From an uncultured Flavobacteriaceae bacterium (GTDB lineage: Bacteria > Bacteroidota > Bacteroidia > Flavobacteriales > Flavobacteriaceae), in assembly GCA_947493175.1 (NCBI GenBank), contig CANLQD010000004.1, positions 1-64,000 of the forward strand: DNA of 64,000 nucleotides. The letters run 5' to 3'. Position 1 is the first letter of the stretch; each line of letters starts with the position of its first letter. Of this stretch, positions 28,403-37,930 are shown piece by piece. The notes under the pieces are model-generated. The model was not told the DNA's origin. It worked only from the letters and a program-made list of their open reading frames with translations, and did no database searches. The translations under genes and the position numbers were made by a program.

Positions 28403-29584
28403 TTAATCCCATTGAAGCTTGTTTAAACGAATTTTGTACAAGTTGTTGCGATCTGTAATAAATAGCGTGCTATCATTCAAAGAATACAAATGGTACGAGT
28501 CTCCTTGGGAATAAATAGTGCTGTCTTTTTTTGCAAGTAGGGGTTTCGAACGTTCCCCGCCGTTGCCATCCAATAAATACGAAAAAATAGGTCGTTCCGA
28601 ATCAGCAAACGACTTGGCGGTGGTAACGGCCCATACATCATTGGTCAGATACTCAATATCTGACATATTAAAATCCTTTTGATGGTCCAAAAACCGTACA
28701 GGTGCCCAGGAACTTCCACTGTTGTTTGTAAAATACAACAGGCCATTGAGTCCGCCAATATACCCTACATCTTCGCTCTTAAAATCTATGGAGTTAAGTG
28801 AGGTGTGTTCTTCGACAGGTTCAAAGAAGGGTTCCCAACTAACCCCACCATTATTACTTTGGTATGCACTACCGGACGAGGTAACGATGTACAAAATGGA
28901 GTCGGAAATGATATCGAAATCGGTAATTCCGGAGTCTTCGTTTTCCAGGCCGCTAAAAGATACCACGTTCCAGCTGCCCCCACCGTCTTCTGTTTTTAGG
29001 ATACAGGGTTTGATCATCCCAATTTTACTGTCAACACCCATGACGTACCCTAAATCTCCGTTAAATTTTATTTTAAAGAATTCTTGACCATCTCCCAGAA
29101 TACCTGACATAGAGGAAATATCCAGAACCGACCAATTAGAAAGTGTGCTATCACCTTTAACAATATAAGAAGCTTCACCGACCACATAGACCTCTCCATG
29201 GGAGAAAGCGGCACTGTGAAAGGCGTCTGCAAATGGCGATAAACGGTTTTCTTTCCAGTTTTTCCCTCCGTCGACCGTAGATCGGATGCGCAGTCCCGTA
29301 CCTCCCACAATCACACCTTTTTTCTCATTGTCAAAAGCTGCGGCGTTATAAAGATGAAAAGCCGTGTTATCCAACGAATGTATCACAAAGGCTTCTTGGT
29401 CATTGGCCGTGTTTAAAAATGCTTTGGGCCGTTGCGTGCTTTTTTCCTGTACGACCTCCTGGATTTTGGGGAACTCGGCAATTGGCATAAAAGAAATAGT
29501 TGCGTTCTCCTGTTTTTCGGAGCAGCCTATCAGTATTAGAAAATACACAGAGACAAATGCCGTTAGATAAGTACTTCTACCCAT
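28403..29584 (-). CDS. YCF48/BNR-repeat lipoprotein
   Basis: This 393-residue protein has a lipoprotein signal (AFVSVYFLILIGCSEKQ, lipobox LIGC). Its body is a beta-propeller with Asp-box-type motifs (STVDGGKNWKE, KTEDGGGSWNVVS, QSNNGGVSWEPF, FTNNSGSSWAPV), as in photosystem II stability factor YCF48-like proteins and BNR-repeat proteins. It is probably anchored in the outer membrane or periplasm. It is 3 bp downstream of the ThuA-like gene, part of a tight operon from 33902 to 27988. Confidence 0.85.
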   Translation of the reverse strand: MGRSTYLTAFVSVYFLILIGCSEKQENATISFMPIAEFPKIQEVVQEKSTQRPKAFLNTANDQEAFVIHSLDNTAFHLYNAAAFDNEKKGVIVGGTGLRIRSTVDGGKNWKENRLSPFADAFHSAAFSHGEVYVVGEASYIVKGDSTLSNWSVLDISSMSGILGDGQEFFKIKFNGDLGYVMGVDSKIGMIKPCILKTEDGGGSWNVVSFSGLENEDSGITDFDIISDSILYIVTSSGSAYQSNNGGVSWEPFFEPVEEHTSLNSIDFKSEDVGYIGGLNGLLYFTNNSGSSWAPVRFLDHQKDFNMSDIEYLTNDVWAVTTAKSFADSERPIFSYLLDGNGGERSKPLLAKKDSTIYSQGDSYHLYSLNDSTLFITDRNNLYKIRLNKLQWD

Positions 29585-29587
29585 ATG

Positions 29588-30559
29588 TTAGTATTTGGTA
29601 GTAATGGAACTACTTTGTTCGGCCGAAGGAAAGTTTTCGGGAACTTTTTGGGTTACTTCGCCTGTTGCTGCCCATTCTGCGCCTCTTAACATCGTGGTCA
29701 TGAAACCGACACAGGATACGGAGTAATCGGCATGTCCCATAATATTATGAAAAATTCGGCCTTTACCATAATTTAGGACCATTAAGGCAGGTTCGTGTCT
29801 TCCAGTGCCCTTGTTTTCGGGGTCGGCATAGGCCGTTGCCAGTATTTCCATGTTTTCTGCTGGGCCGCGAAGGCTATTGTATAACTCGTCTTTGGTATGC
29901 ATCCACAGTGCTGGCATACCTTTGGTAATGGGATGTTCGGTATTTCTTATCTGAATTTGATATTCACTTTGCGGCCCATGGGCACCGGCAGGTCCCGGGG
30001 AGGCATCCCTAATCTCTTCACCCTCATCATTAAAATAAACGTACGGGCCATCTTTTTCGGTACGATCGCCCCATCCGCCCAAGCCAATCATTTTGTTGTA
30101 GGCTTCCCATTGTGGAAACGAATTGTCGGCTGCATGGAATACAATGAGTCCCCCACCATTTTCTATATAGGTTTCGAACGCTTTTTGAGTTGCTTCGGGC
30201 CAAGGGGCCGCATTCCAGCCAAAATTGGAAATGACCAAATCGTATTTAGAAAAATCGGGACCAAAGTTCGGATCGGTTCGGGGCTTGTCCAAGGCCTGGG
30301 TCTCTGGCATATCTTCGATGGAATAATCAGAAAGAAATTCCACTCCCTCCCAGGTAAAGGCCGAACGCACGACATCAACACTGAATAGTCCGCTCGCTTC
30401 CATTTCTTTTTTGAGCATGTAGGTGATTTTAGGCCATTGCGCGTGGTTGTTTTGCCCGTCTACGATCAAGGTTTTGATTTTCAATTGTTCTTGTTGGGCG
30501 GTCGCAGCACCAAAAGCGGTCGAAAATAGGATGCCAAGTACGAAGGATATTTTTTTCAT
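29588..30559 (-). CDS. Secreted ThuA-like (trehalose-utilisation type) protein
   Basis: This 323-residue protein has a signal peptide (MKKISFVLGILFSTAFGAATA) and a ThuA-like domain with a glutamine-amidotransferase-like fold. Typical features are IKTLIVDGQNNHAQWPKIT, YDLVISNFGWNAAPWPE, GGGLIVFHAADNSFP and GRIFHNIMGHAD. ThuA-like proteins in Bacteroidota often go with sugar dehydrogenases and glycan metabolism; the reaction is poorly known. Its ATG overlaps the stop of the GyrI-like gene by one base (TGATG), so translation is coupled. Confidence 0.9.
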   Translation of the reverse strand: MKKISFVLGILFSTAFGAATAQQEQLKIKTLIVDGQNNHAQWPKITYMLKKEMEASGLFSVDVVRSAFTWEGVEFLSDYSIEDMPETQALDKPRTDPNFGPDFSKYDLVISNFGWNAAPWPEATQKAFETYIENGGGLIVFHAADNSFPQWEAYNKMIGLGGWGDRTEKDGPYVYFNDEGEEIRDASPGPAGAHGPQSEYQIQIRNTEHPITKGMPALWMHTKDELYNSLRGPAENMEILATAYADPENKGTGRHEPALMVLNYGKGRIFHNIMGHADYSVSCVGFMTTMLRGAEWAATGEVTQKVPENFPSAEQSSSITTKY

Positions 30560-31047
30560 CAGTTCTTTCTTTTATGTTTTATGGGAATCCAGACCTCTTC
30601 TTCCGATTCCGGATGGTTGTTTCGATACTTCTCTCCCAACAATTCAAAGTGGGGCCGATGGTCTAATTCATATCGCGAGTTGGGGAGCCATTGTCCATAG
30701 ATCCATTGGGCCATTTTTGAAAAATCAGTGGAGGTTCCCTTGTAATCAAAAACGGCATACTGCCCACCATCTAACAAGAATTCAGAAAAACCTTTCGGTA
30801 TATTATGTAGCTGATCGGTTTTGATACAAGCCCATTTTGTAAAGGTTGTTTGTGGATTGAAATTTTGGAAATAGCCTGCTTCGTACACCTGAATGGAATA
30901 ACGAGGATACCCTACACTCGCATTGCTTTGCATCAGGTTGGTCATGAATCCCTTCCATAACTGTAATGTTCTATTATTGACCAAGGACATTTGGACGGAT
31001 TCCCCGATTAGCTTTATAGGTGTAACTTTTTCTATGCGTGGTTCCAT
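30559..31047 (-). CDS. GyrI-like / AraC effector-binding-domain protein
   Basis: This 162-residue cytoplasmic protein matches the stand-alone GyrI-like small-molecule-binding fold. Evidence is the start VTPIKLIGESVQMSL, the strand YSIQVYEAGYFQNF, GGQYAVFDYKGTSTDFSKMA, WIYGQWLPNSRYELDHRPHF and the end EEEVWIPIK. These proteins bind hydrophobic small molecules, and some hydrolyse or sequester them. It is an intracellular protein inside an operon of exported proteins, 5 bp after the large BNR gene. Confidence 0.85.
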   Translation of the reverse strand: MEPRIEKVTPIKLIGESVQMSLVNNRTLQLWKGFMTNLMQSNASVGYPRYSIQVYEAGYFQNFNPQTTFTKWACIKTDQLHNIPKGFSEFLLDGGQYAVFDYKGTSTDFSKMAQWIYGQWLPNSRYELDHRPHFELLGEKYRNNHPESEEEVWIPIKHKRKN

Positions 31048-31052
31048 CGGTT

Positions 31053-33902
31053 TTATTCTATTTCGAAGGTTAGTTCTTCTTTGGTTCCATTACCTTTCAG
31101 GATTACCGTATAGTTTCCTTTGGGTAGATAGGTTTTTCCGTTTTTCGCGGCTTTTAGTACCTTTTTATTCTTTTTCAAGTAGGCCGATTTACCCGCTTTG
31201 GTAAAAGCCAAATCATAGGAAAGGATATTCAAGCCCTTATCCGCTTCCATTTCTGTTGCGCTAACCTCGGTGCCATTGGCAGTTTGAATGCTAGCGGTAT
31301 ACCTATCGGCCTCAGAGCAGTAAAAAGTGATATCCAAGCCTGGTGTTTGCGGTTTTGACCAGGAACTCCACGAATTGCCCCATCGTTCGGAATATTTAAT
31401 GTTCTCGATAGGAAATGCATATAGTTTTTTCCCCAGGATGTCTGAATTCATTTGTTGGAGGGTTGTTATATTGGCCTTATAAATACTTCTGCCATGGGTG
31501 CCCACCAACAAGTGTTTCGCTTCCGGTTGAATGACCAAATCATGTACCGCTACATTGGGCATACCATTTTGAAAGACTTCCCAAGACATTCCCCTATCGA
31601 AAGATACATAAAGGCCATTGTCCGTTCCCAGGAAAAGCAGGTTTTCGTTTTCGGGATCCTCCAAAATCACGTTTACCGGAGAATCTGGAATAGTAGTTCC
31701 GATATTCTTCCATGTATTGCCATAGTCATCGCTAACATAGATGTAGGGGGTAAAATCGTCCCATCGGTAGCCGTTTAAGGTCACATACACACGCTCTTTT
31801 TTATGTTTGGAAGCAATAACTCGACTTACCCATAAGTCTTTTGGAAAGGAGTCGGAAATGTTCTCCCAGCTCCCACCCGCGTTTTGGGTAATTTGAACAA
31901 GGCCATCATCACTTCCGGTATAAATCAAACCGAATTTAAAAGGTGATTCTGAAAGGGTTGTCAAGGTGCCATAAGCAACGTTTCCCTTTTTTCCACCTTG
32001 GGTCAAGTCTGGAGAAATGGTTTCCCAGTCATCGCCTTGGTTGAGTGAACGGTGTAGTTTATTGCCCCCTAGATAAAGAATGTCCTGATTGTGTGGCGAT
32101 AATAAAATAGGGGTTTGCCAATTAAAACGATAGGGTGTTTCGCCCAGCTCGTGCTTTGGTTGAATATACACCTGTTTTTTTCGCTCTTTATGAATACGGA
32201 AGTAGTTTCCAAACTGATAACCGGTGTAGACCACATTATGGTTTCTACTATCGATTTGGACTTGCATGCCGTCACCCCCCATTATCGATTTCCAAGGATA
32301 CTGTCCTGTTTGGTGCCAACGACTGCTTTCTTTTGCGTTGTGTGGCCCTTCCCATACACCGTTGTCCTGTAGGCCGCCATACACATGATAGGGCTCTTGA
32401 TTGTCAACGTTGATGGCATAGAACTGCCCGACTTGTGGGGAGTTATTTTTAATCCAATGTTGCCCATCGTCATACGTAATATTGATACCACCGTCATTTC
32501 CATTGATCAGATGACCCGGCATTTTAGGATTGATCCAGAGGGCATGGTGATCCGCATGTACATTCTCCCCATTGATAGAGGTATAGGTTTTTCCACCGTC
32601 GTCGGATTTAACAATGGGAACGCCAGACAAGTAAATCTTGTTCACATCGCTGGGGTCTACCCCGATTTGCGCAAAATAGTAGCCATAACTATAAAAAAGG
32701 TCGTCGATGTATTTTTCGTTCTGTTTGTTCCAGGTTTTTCCGCCGTCATTACTGCGGTAGACCTCGGCCCCGATGACCGGAGTATCGAATAGCATTGAAT
32801 TGGCATTCTCCAAATACTTGGCCAAATCGATAGGTTTTGCGGTGCCCGTACGCACTAATTGTTTGACGTTTTCAGCGCGGTATTTTTCCTGAAAACCGTT
32901 GGTCTTTAAAAAATCGTTGAGTTTTTTGTCTTCTAACCTGAGGAAATCATCCACCGATATCGATTTGAAATCCTCTTTGGTAAGGACTTCCGATTTTTTT
33001 TTGGTTTCTTTTGACTTTTCCCTTCGGAACTGGTTGTCATGAACGGCATAGACCGTGTTTTGATCAAAAACCGCCAATCCAATGCGTCCTACACCTTCTC
33101 CGGTCGGGAAACCACTTTCAGGGGTAGAAATCTTGTTCCACGAACTACCACCATCGGTACTTTTATAGATGCCCGAAGCATTGCCGTTGCCAACAAAGTC
33201 CCATGCCTTTCGGTCTTTTTGCCAAGCGGCAGCGTATTGAATGTTGAAATTATCGGGGGCAAAAGCCACATCGATGATTCCGGTGTTTGCTGCCACAAAC
33301 AGCGTTTTCCCCCATGTTTTTCCCCCATCGGTCGTTTTATAGACACCTCGTTCTTCATTGGGGGAGTACAGATGTCCCGTAACACCGACCACTACTTCAT
33401 CCGGATTTGTAGGGTTGATGATGATACGGCCGATATGATGCGAATCTGTAAGTCCCATGTGGTGCCACGTTGCTCCTTTATCGGTAGACTTGAGCATACC
33501 GATACCGGCGTACGAAGAACGCGAGGAGTTGTTCTCCCCGGTACCTACCCATATAGTACCGCTAGGCCAATGTACCGCGATGTCGCCTACATTTTGGGTG
33601 CCCGAAGTATCGAGGACCGGTGTGAAACTAGTACCATTGTTATTGGTATACCAGAGTCCGCCCGAAGCATAGCCCACATAAAACTCGATAGGATTTCCAG
33701 GGTTGACGTCCACATCGACCACCCGGCCGCTCATAACGGTGGGACCAATATTTTTTAAAGGAACATTTTGAACCAAGGAACTAGCTGCCAATTGTTTTTT
33801 TTGTTCAAGGGCTGTTTGTACTGACAAGGCGCTTGTAGGCGTGGTTTGCGAATACAGGGGAAGGGAAAGAAAAAAGATAGATAAGCGTAACCATTTTATC
33901 AT
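31053..33902 (-). CDS. Large secreted BNR/VPS10-type beta-propeller protein
   Basis: This 949-residue exported protein has a signal peptide (MIKWLRLSIFFLSLPLYS) and a double beta-propeller with many BNR/Asp-box motifs (STDKGATWHHMG, KTTDGGKTWGK, RSNDGGKTWNKQ, VSDDYGNTWKNIG). The closing part from about 860 is a small beta domain. Between the propellers is a charged helical insert (about residues 300-370; SKETKKKSEVLTKEDFKSIS). Such proteins are annotated as sortilin/VPS10-like or BNR glycosyl hydrolases, but the insert and lack of a clear catalytic triad make enzymatic activity doubtful. It is the first gene of the operon to 27988. Confidence 0.88.
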   Translation of the reverse strand: MIKWLRLSIFFLSLPLYSQTTPTSALSVQTALEQKKQLAASSLVQNVPLKNIGPTVMSGRVVDVDVNPGNPIEFYVGYASGGLWYTNNNGTSFTPVLDTSGTQNVGDIAVHWPSGTIWVGTGENNSSRSSYAGIGMLKSTDKGATWHHMGLTDSHHIGRIIINPTNPDEVVVGVTGHLYSPNEERGVYKTTDGGKTWGKTLFVAANTGIIDVAFAPDNFNIQYAAAWQKDRKAWDFVGNGNASGIYKSTDGGSSWNKISTPESGFPTGEGVGRIGLAVFDQNTVYAVHDNQFRREKSKETKKKSEVLTKEDFKSISVDDFLRLEDKKLNDFLKTNGFQEKYRAENVKQLVRTGTAKPIDLAKYLENANSMLFDTPVIGAEVYRSNDGGKTWNKQNEKYIDDLFYSYGYYFAQIGVDPSDVNKIYLSGVPIVKSDDGGKTYTSINGENVHADHHALWINPKMPGHLINGNDGGINITYDDGQHWIKNNSPQVGQFYAINVDNQEPYHVYGGLQDNGVWEGPHNAKESSRWHQTGQYPWKSIMGGDGMQVQIDSRNHNVVYTGYQFGNYFRIHKERKKQVYIQPKHELGETPYRFNWQTPILLSPHNQDILYLGGNKLHRSLNQGDDWETISPDLTQGGKKGNVAYGTLTTLSESPFKFGLIYTGSDDGLVQITQNAGGSWENISDSFPKDLWVSRVIASKHKKERVYVTLNGYRWDDFTPYIYVSDDYGNTWKNIGTTIPDSPVNVILEDPENENLLFLGTDNGLYVSFDRGMSWEVFQNGMPNVAVHDLVIQPEAKHLLVGTHGRSIYKANITTLQQMNSDILGKKLYAFPIENIKYSERWGNSWSSWSKPQTPGLDITFYCSEADRYTASIQTANGTEVSATEMEADKGLNILSYDLAFTKAGKSAYLKKNKKVLKAAKNGKTYLPKGNYTVILKGNGTKEELTFEIE

Positions 33903-34166
33903 AAGGCATTCATTTAGATTGGCAGGGTCAAGGTAAGAAAACCTATTGCGGAAGGCAAGACCTTAGAGACTGTTTGGAAACATCTTTATTTCAAAAGCTG
34001 GGCATGGCTTCCATACACAGACCAGAACCGGCCGTTTCTTTCGAGCAAGCTACTTGTAGCTTATTGTTTTATGAAAGCTATTTACGAATCGGGCGTAGTG
34101 GACTTTCAACCCAAATCACTTCTTCTTAAAGTATTTTGACCGACAAGGATTGCGGCATACTTTTCC

Positions 34167-34174
34167 TATTTTTG
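34167..34174 (+). promoter_or_regulatory. -7 promoter box of aminopeptidase P
   Basis: TATTTTTG matches TAnnTTTG and lies 18 bases before the ATG at 34193. This supports that start over an in-frame upstream codon at 34136. A -33 TTG at the ideal distance is not obvious. Confidence 0.5.
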
Positions 34175-34192
34175 AAGAAATCCATTCCGAAC

Positions 34193-35485
34193 ATGAAATA
34201 CAAACCTATTTCCAATCAACTTTTCATCAAAAATCGCCAAAAGTTTATGGCCCGGATGAAGCCTAAAAGTGTTGCGGTTTTTAACTCCAATGATATCTAT
34301 CCCATTAGTGCCGATAGCACCATGCCTTTTGAACAGCATCGCGATATTTTCTATTTAAGTGGAGCGGACCAGGAAGAGACCAAATTGCTCCTTTTCCCCG
34401 ATTCCGGTAACAAAAAGCATCGTGAAGTACTGTTTGTTCGAGAAACCAATGAGCATATCGCCATTTGGGAAGGAGCGAAGTTGACCAAAGAAAAGGCGAC
34501 CGAGGTATCGGGTATTGAAACGGTGTATTGGCTTTCGGATTTTGATAAGGTCTTTTTTGACGTAATGACCGAGGCAGAAACCATTTATTTCAATACCAAC
34601 GAGCATTACCGCCAGGCGGTGCAGACCCAAACTAGGGAAGATCGTTTTATCTTGGATTGCAAACAAAAATTTCCCGCCCATCAAGTTGCCAAGAGTAATC
34701 CCATTCTTCAGGATCTGCGGGGTGTCAAGGAACCCGAGGAAATCGACCTGATGCAAAAAGCTTGCAATATTACTGAAAAAGGGTTTCGTCGATTATTGAA
34801 CTTTATTCGACCGGGTGTCTGGGAATATGAAATTGAGGCGGAACTATTGCACGAATTTGTACGCAACCGATCCAAGGGGTTTGCCTATACCCCCATCATT
34901 GCCTCCGGTGCCAATGCCAATGTGCTTCACTATATCGAAAACAACCAGCAATGTAAGGAAGGCGACCTGATCTTAATGGACGTTGCAGCAGAATATGCCA
35001 ATTATTCCAGCGACCTCACGAGAACGGTTCCTGTGAACGGCAAGTTTACAAAGCGTCAGAAAGAAGTCTATGAAGCTGTGCTTCGTGTAAAAAAGGAAGC
35101 GACCAAAATACTGGTTCCTGGGACTATTTGGGCCGAATACCATAAAGAAGTCGGTAAGATCATGACTTCCGAGTTACTAGGGCTTGGATTATTGGATCAG
35201 GCCGATGTGCAGAACGAAAATCCCGATTGGCCCGCTTATAAAAAATACTTCATGCACGGTACAAGCCACCATATCGGTCTCGATACCCATGACTATGGGG
35301 CTCTCAAAACGCCGATGAAGGCGAATATGGTTTTTACGGTAGAGCCAGGGATTTATATTCCTGAAGAGGAAATGGGGATTCGTTTAGAGGATGATGTGGT
35401 GATTCAGGAAAAAGGAGAACCGTTTAATTTGATGGCGGATATTCCTATTGAGGTTGAAGAGATCCAGGAGTTGATGAACGCATAG
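34193..35485 (+). CDS. pepP: Aminopeptidase P (Xaa-Pro aminopeptidase)
   Basis: The start MKYKPISNQLFIKNRQKFM at 34193 gives 430 residues, the usual length. The N-terminal creatinase-like domain is followed by the pita-bread catalytic domain. Metal ligands are in LILMDVAAEYANYSSDLTRT (two Asp), HGTSHHIGLDTHD (His), VFTVEPGIYIPEEE (Glu) and GIRLEDDVVI (Glu). The enzyme removes an N-terminal residue next to proline, using two manganese ions, in the cytoplasm. It is monocistronic or shares a transcript with the DHFR-like gene 38 bp downstream. Confidence 0.95.
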   Translation: MKYKPISNQLFIKNRQKFMARMKPKSVAVFNSNDIYPISADSTMPFEQHRDIFYLSGADQEETKLLLFPDSGNKKHREVLFVRETNEHIAIWEGAKLTKEKATEVSGIETVYWLSDFDKVFFDVMTEAETIYFNTNEHYRQAVQTQTREDRFILDCKQKFPAHQVAKSNPILQDLRGVKEPEEIDLMQKACNITEKGFRRLLNFIRPGVWEYEIEAELLHEFVRNRSKGFAYTPIIASGANANVLHYIENNQQCKEGDLILMDVAAEYANYSSDLTRTVPVNGKFTKRQKEVYEAVLRVKKEATKILVPGTIWAEYHKEVGKIMTSELLGLGLLDQADVQNENPDWPAYKKYFMHGTSHHIGLDTHDYGALKTPMKANMVFTVEPGIYIPEEEMGIRLEDDVVIQEKGEPFNLMADIPIEVEEIQELMNA

Positions 35486-35523
35486 CGCTTATAGCTTCTT
35501 CAGTTGCCTATAAATGAATTTAA

Positions 35524-36063
35524 ATGAAAAACAAGGTATTTATTGCTACCAGCATAGATGGCTATATTGCTGACAAAGAAGGCGGCATTGATTGGTTAGA
35601 TACCATACCGGAAATTAATACGATCGATTCGGGCTATCATGCATTTATGAACGATATCGATGCACTGGTTATGGGCCGTAAGACCTTTGAAACGGTGGTT
35701 GGATTTGATATCGACTGGCCTTATCAAAAACCGGTTTTTGTGGTGAGTACCTCTATCAAAGAGATTCCGGCTGAAATAAAAAGTAAGGTTCAACTTGTAA
35801 AAGGAACATTGAACCAAGTACTTGAACAAATTCATGCAAAGGGTTATCAGAATCTTTATATCGATGGGGGAGGGCTCATTCAGAGTTTTTTGAGAGAGGA
35901 TTTAATAGACGAAATGATTATTACGGTTATTCCTATCCTATTAGGGGAGGGATCCCCACTTTTTGGAAAACTTCCTGATACACTTCAGTTTAAATGTGTC
36001 GCTACCAAACACTTCCTGAATGCTATCGTTCAGAATCATTATATAAGAAAACGTCCCAAATAA
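35524..36063 (+). CDS. Dihydrofolate reductase-like (RibD C-terminal family) protein
   Basis: This 179-residue protein has the fold of DHFR and of the RibD reductase domain: MKNKVFIATSIDGYIADKEG, DALVMGRKTFETVVGF, PVFVVSTS, YIDGGGLIQSFLREDLIDEM and ITVIPILLGEGSPLF. The NADPH-binding glycine loop is IDGGG. These YyaP/YwjB-like proteins are common accessory reductases, and few have a known substrate. It is not the essential folA type. Confidence 0.88.
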   Translation: MKNKVFIATSIDGYIADKEGGIDWLDTIPEINTIDSGYHAFMNDIDALVMGRKTFETVVGFDIDWPYQKPVFVVSTSIKEIPAEIKSKVQLVKGTLNQVLEQIHAKGYQNLYIDGGGLIQSFLREDLIDEMIITVIPILLGEGSPLFGKLPDTLQFKCVATKHFLNAIVQNHYIRKRPK

Positions 36064-36082
36064 TTAGGGTTCTTGGGTACAG

Positions 36083-37372
36083 CTATGTTTGCTTAAAGTC
36101 ACTTTTTAATTGAAATGTAAGATTTACGGCAATAAAAGCGAGTAGGGCCGGTAGCACCCACCCCATACGGAATTGACTTAAGGGTATATATGTTTTCAGT
36201 CCGACCAAACTATCCCCCAATCCGATACTCCCCAAAAAATCAGGAATACTGAAGATGATGGTTGTCAGTACCACTGCCTTGAACACTTGGGCCGGTGCAT
36301 ATTTTTCAGGAACCACATTCAATAGAATCAAAACAATCGTAATTGGATAGATGAACATCAAGGCGGGAAGGGCCACTGCGATGATATATCCCACATCAAA
36401 TTGCCCCATCACCACCCCCAACACACAGCCAACGACCGCTGTGATCAGATAGACCCGTTTCGATTCCTTAAAACGATATTTTACAAAGTCTGCTGTCCCG
36501 GTTATGATACCGACCGCCGTAGTAAAGCAAGCTAAACTTACCAAGATACTCAAGAATAGGTTTGCCGTATTCCCCAATGTTTTCAGACTGATTCCACTCA
36601 ACAATGCGGTACGTGAGATATCAGTTTCAAACTCACCATGCATTAATGCGCCTGTGATGATGAGTCCTGCGTAGATTAAAAACAATCCGAGTCCGGCCAA
36701 CCATCCGGCCCGGCGGATCAATACTTTCTTTGCTTCATAAGAAGCTGTTTTGTTTTTAAGATTGATCGAAATAATGATTACCCCACCTACCACCACGGCA
36801 CCAATGGCATCAAAAGTTTGGTATCCTTCCAAGATACCGTCTGTAAAGGGACTTTGAAACAGCGAAGTGCCAAAAGCGTGTTCATATGAAAACAGGGCGC
36901 TACCGATGACCAACAAAAGAATAACAATGATGGCAGGAGTCAATAGCTTTCCGATAATATTTAAGATTTTGGAGCGATTCATAACAAATACAAACACCAA
37001 CAGAAAATAGACGACACTGGTGAGCAAGGGTGAACTTCCAAAAAGAGGGGCAATGGCCATTTCATGGGTAACCGCTGCCGTGCGTGGCGAAGGCAGGCCG
37101 ATTGAAATAGCATAGATCAAAAAAGAATACACCAAGCTAAAAGTAGGGGACACTTTTTTTCCAAAATCAAAAATGGTTCCCTGTAATTTGGCATGTGCCA
37201 GGATCCCACAAATAGGAATGAGTACTGCCGAAACACAAAACCCAAAAGTTACCAGCCACCATAGAGAGCCCGATTGAAACCCCAACAAAGAAGGAAGAAT
37301 AAGATTACCTGCTCCAAAGAACAAAGAGAATAGAGCAAAGGCGGTTACCAGTGTATCTTTGGTATTGTTCAT
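36083..37372 (-). CDS. brnQ: Branched-chain amino-acid transporter, LIVCS family
   Basis: This 429-residue membrane protein has about twelve hydrophobic helices and the BrnQ hallmarks: ALFSLFFGAGNLILPSLLGFQSG at the start, ISIGLPSPRTAAVTHE, ILVSLACFTTAVGIITGTADF and a conserved PALMFIYPITIVLILLN. It imports leucine, isoleucine and valine with sodium ions across the inner membrane. It is monocistronic, convergent with the DHFR-like gene. Confidence 0.93.
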   Translation of the reverse strand: MNNTKDTLVTAFALFSLFFGAGNLILPSLLGFQSGSLWWLVTFGFCVSAVLIPICGILAHAKLQGTIFDFGKKVSPTFSLVYSFLIYAISIGLPSPRTAAVTHEMAIAPLFGSSPLLTSVVYFLLVFVFVMNRSKILNIIGKLLTPAIIVILLLVIGSALFSYEHAFGTSLFQSPFTDGILEGYQTFDAIGAVVVGGVIIISINLKNKTASYEAKKVLIRRAGWLAGLGLFLIYAGLIITGALMHGEFETDISRTALLSGISLKTLGNTANLFLSILVSLACFTTAVGIITGTADFVKYRFKESKRVYLITAVVGCVLGVVMGQFDVGYIIAVALPALMFIYPITIVLILLNVVPEKYAPAQVFKAVVLTTIIFSIPDFLGSIGLGDSLVGLKTYIPLSQFRMGWVLPALLAFIAVNLTFQLKSDFKQT

Positions 37373-37711
37373 CTATCGACGGAGTTTTAGGAAATTAAAA
37401 TATGGCGCTTCATTCGCGGCGAAAGATAGGTATTTCGAAAAAAACAGCCTTTAGGATGATGCACTTACCTTGGGAGCAGTACGAAGCACTGAATCTTTTG
37501 AGTAGTTCGTCGATTATTTTGAAAATATTCATCGAAAATGTAACCGTTCATCGAAAAAATTGTCAAAAAGATAGAAAGGTTCCAATAAAAAGTTAACCAC
37601 GTGCGTTAAATGAAGAAGCTGCTGAAAAAGGGCTTTGAGATTGACCCAAATGTTACCCGACGTTCAAGATTTTTCCCAAAGAATGTTGAATGTTTTTTAA
37701 AACCTACTGGC
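37373..37711. other. Intergenic region, 339 bp, between brnQ and the small zinc-motif gene
   Basis: It holds the upstream regions of two divergent genes. I see no good TAnnTTTG box on either strand. Two repeats of TTCATCGAAAA (near 37528 and 37548) lie about 21 bp apart, a possible regulatory pair or chance. The open frame at 37402-37596 has no coding signs. Confidence 0.35.
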
Positions 37712-37930
37712 ATGAAAAAAGTATTTTGCAACCTGTTCGGACACCACTACGCAGTGTCTAAAAAAGTGACCTTGCACATCAAGGAGTATAAATGCATTCA
37801 CTGTGGAAAAGAAGTTACCACCGATGTAAGCGGAAACCTTTCTGCTCTTACTCCGGAACTTCAGGATATCAATAATACCCTAGAAGATATTTATCAGAAA
37901 AGACATAGAGCTGCACAACAAGTAGCCTAA
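37712..37930 (+). CDS. Small conserved protein with Cys/His zinc-ribbon-like motif
   Basis: The start MKKVFCNLFGHHYAVSKKVT at 37712 gives 72 residues; the upstream in-frame extension to 37610 is not like any family member and is rejected. Cys6, His10, His11 and the pair CIHCGKEV (Cys28, Cys31) form a possible zinc site. The C-terminal half is a helix (ELQDINNTLEDIYQKRH). Short proteins of this kind are common in Flavobacteriia; function is unknown. Confidence 0.75.
   Translation: MKKVFCNLFGHHYAVSKKVTLHIKEYKCIHCGKEVTTDVSGNLSALTPELQDINNTLEDIYQKRHRAAQQVA

Noticed and set aside
33039..33758. Plus-strand open frame of 239 codons
   Set aside because: Shadow of the conserved BNR propeller gene on the minus strand.
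37402..37596. 64-codon plus-strand frame
   Set aside because: Lies in the divergent upstream region of brnQ and the zinc-motif gene; no coding signs.
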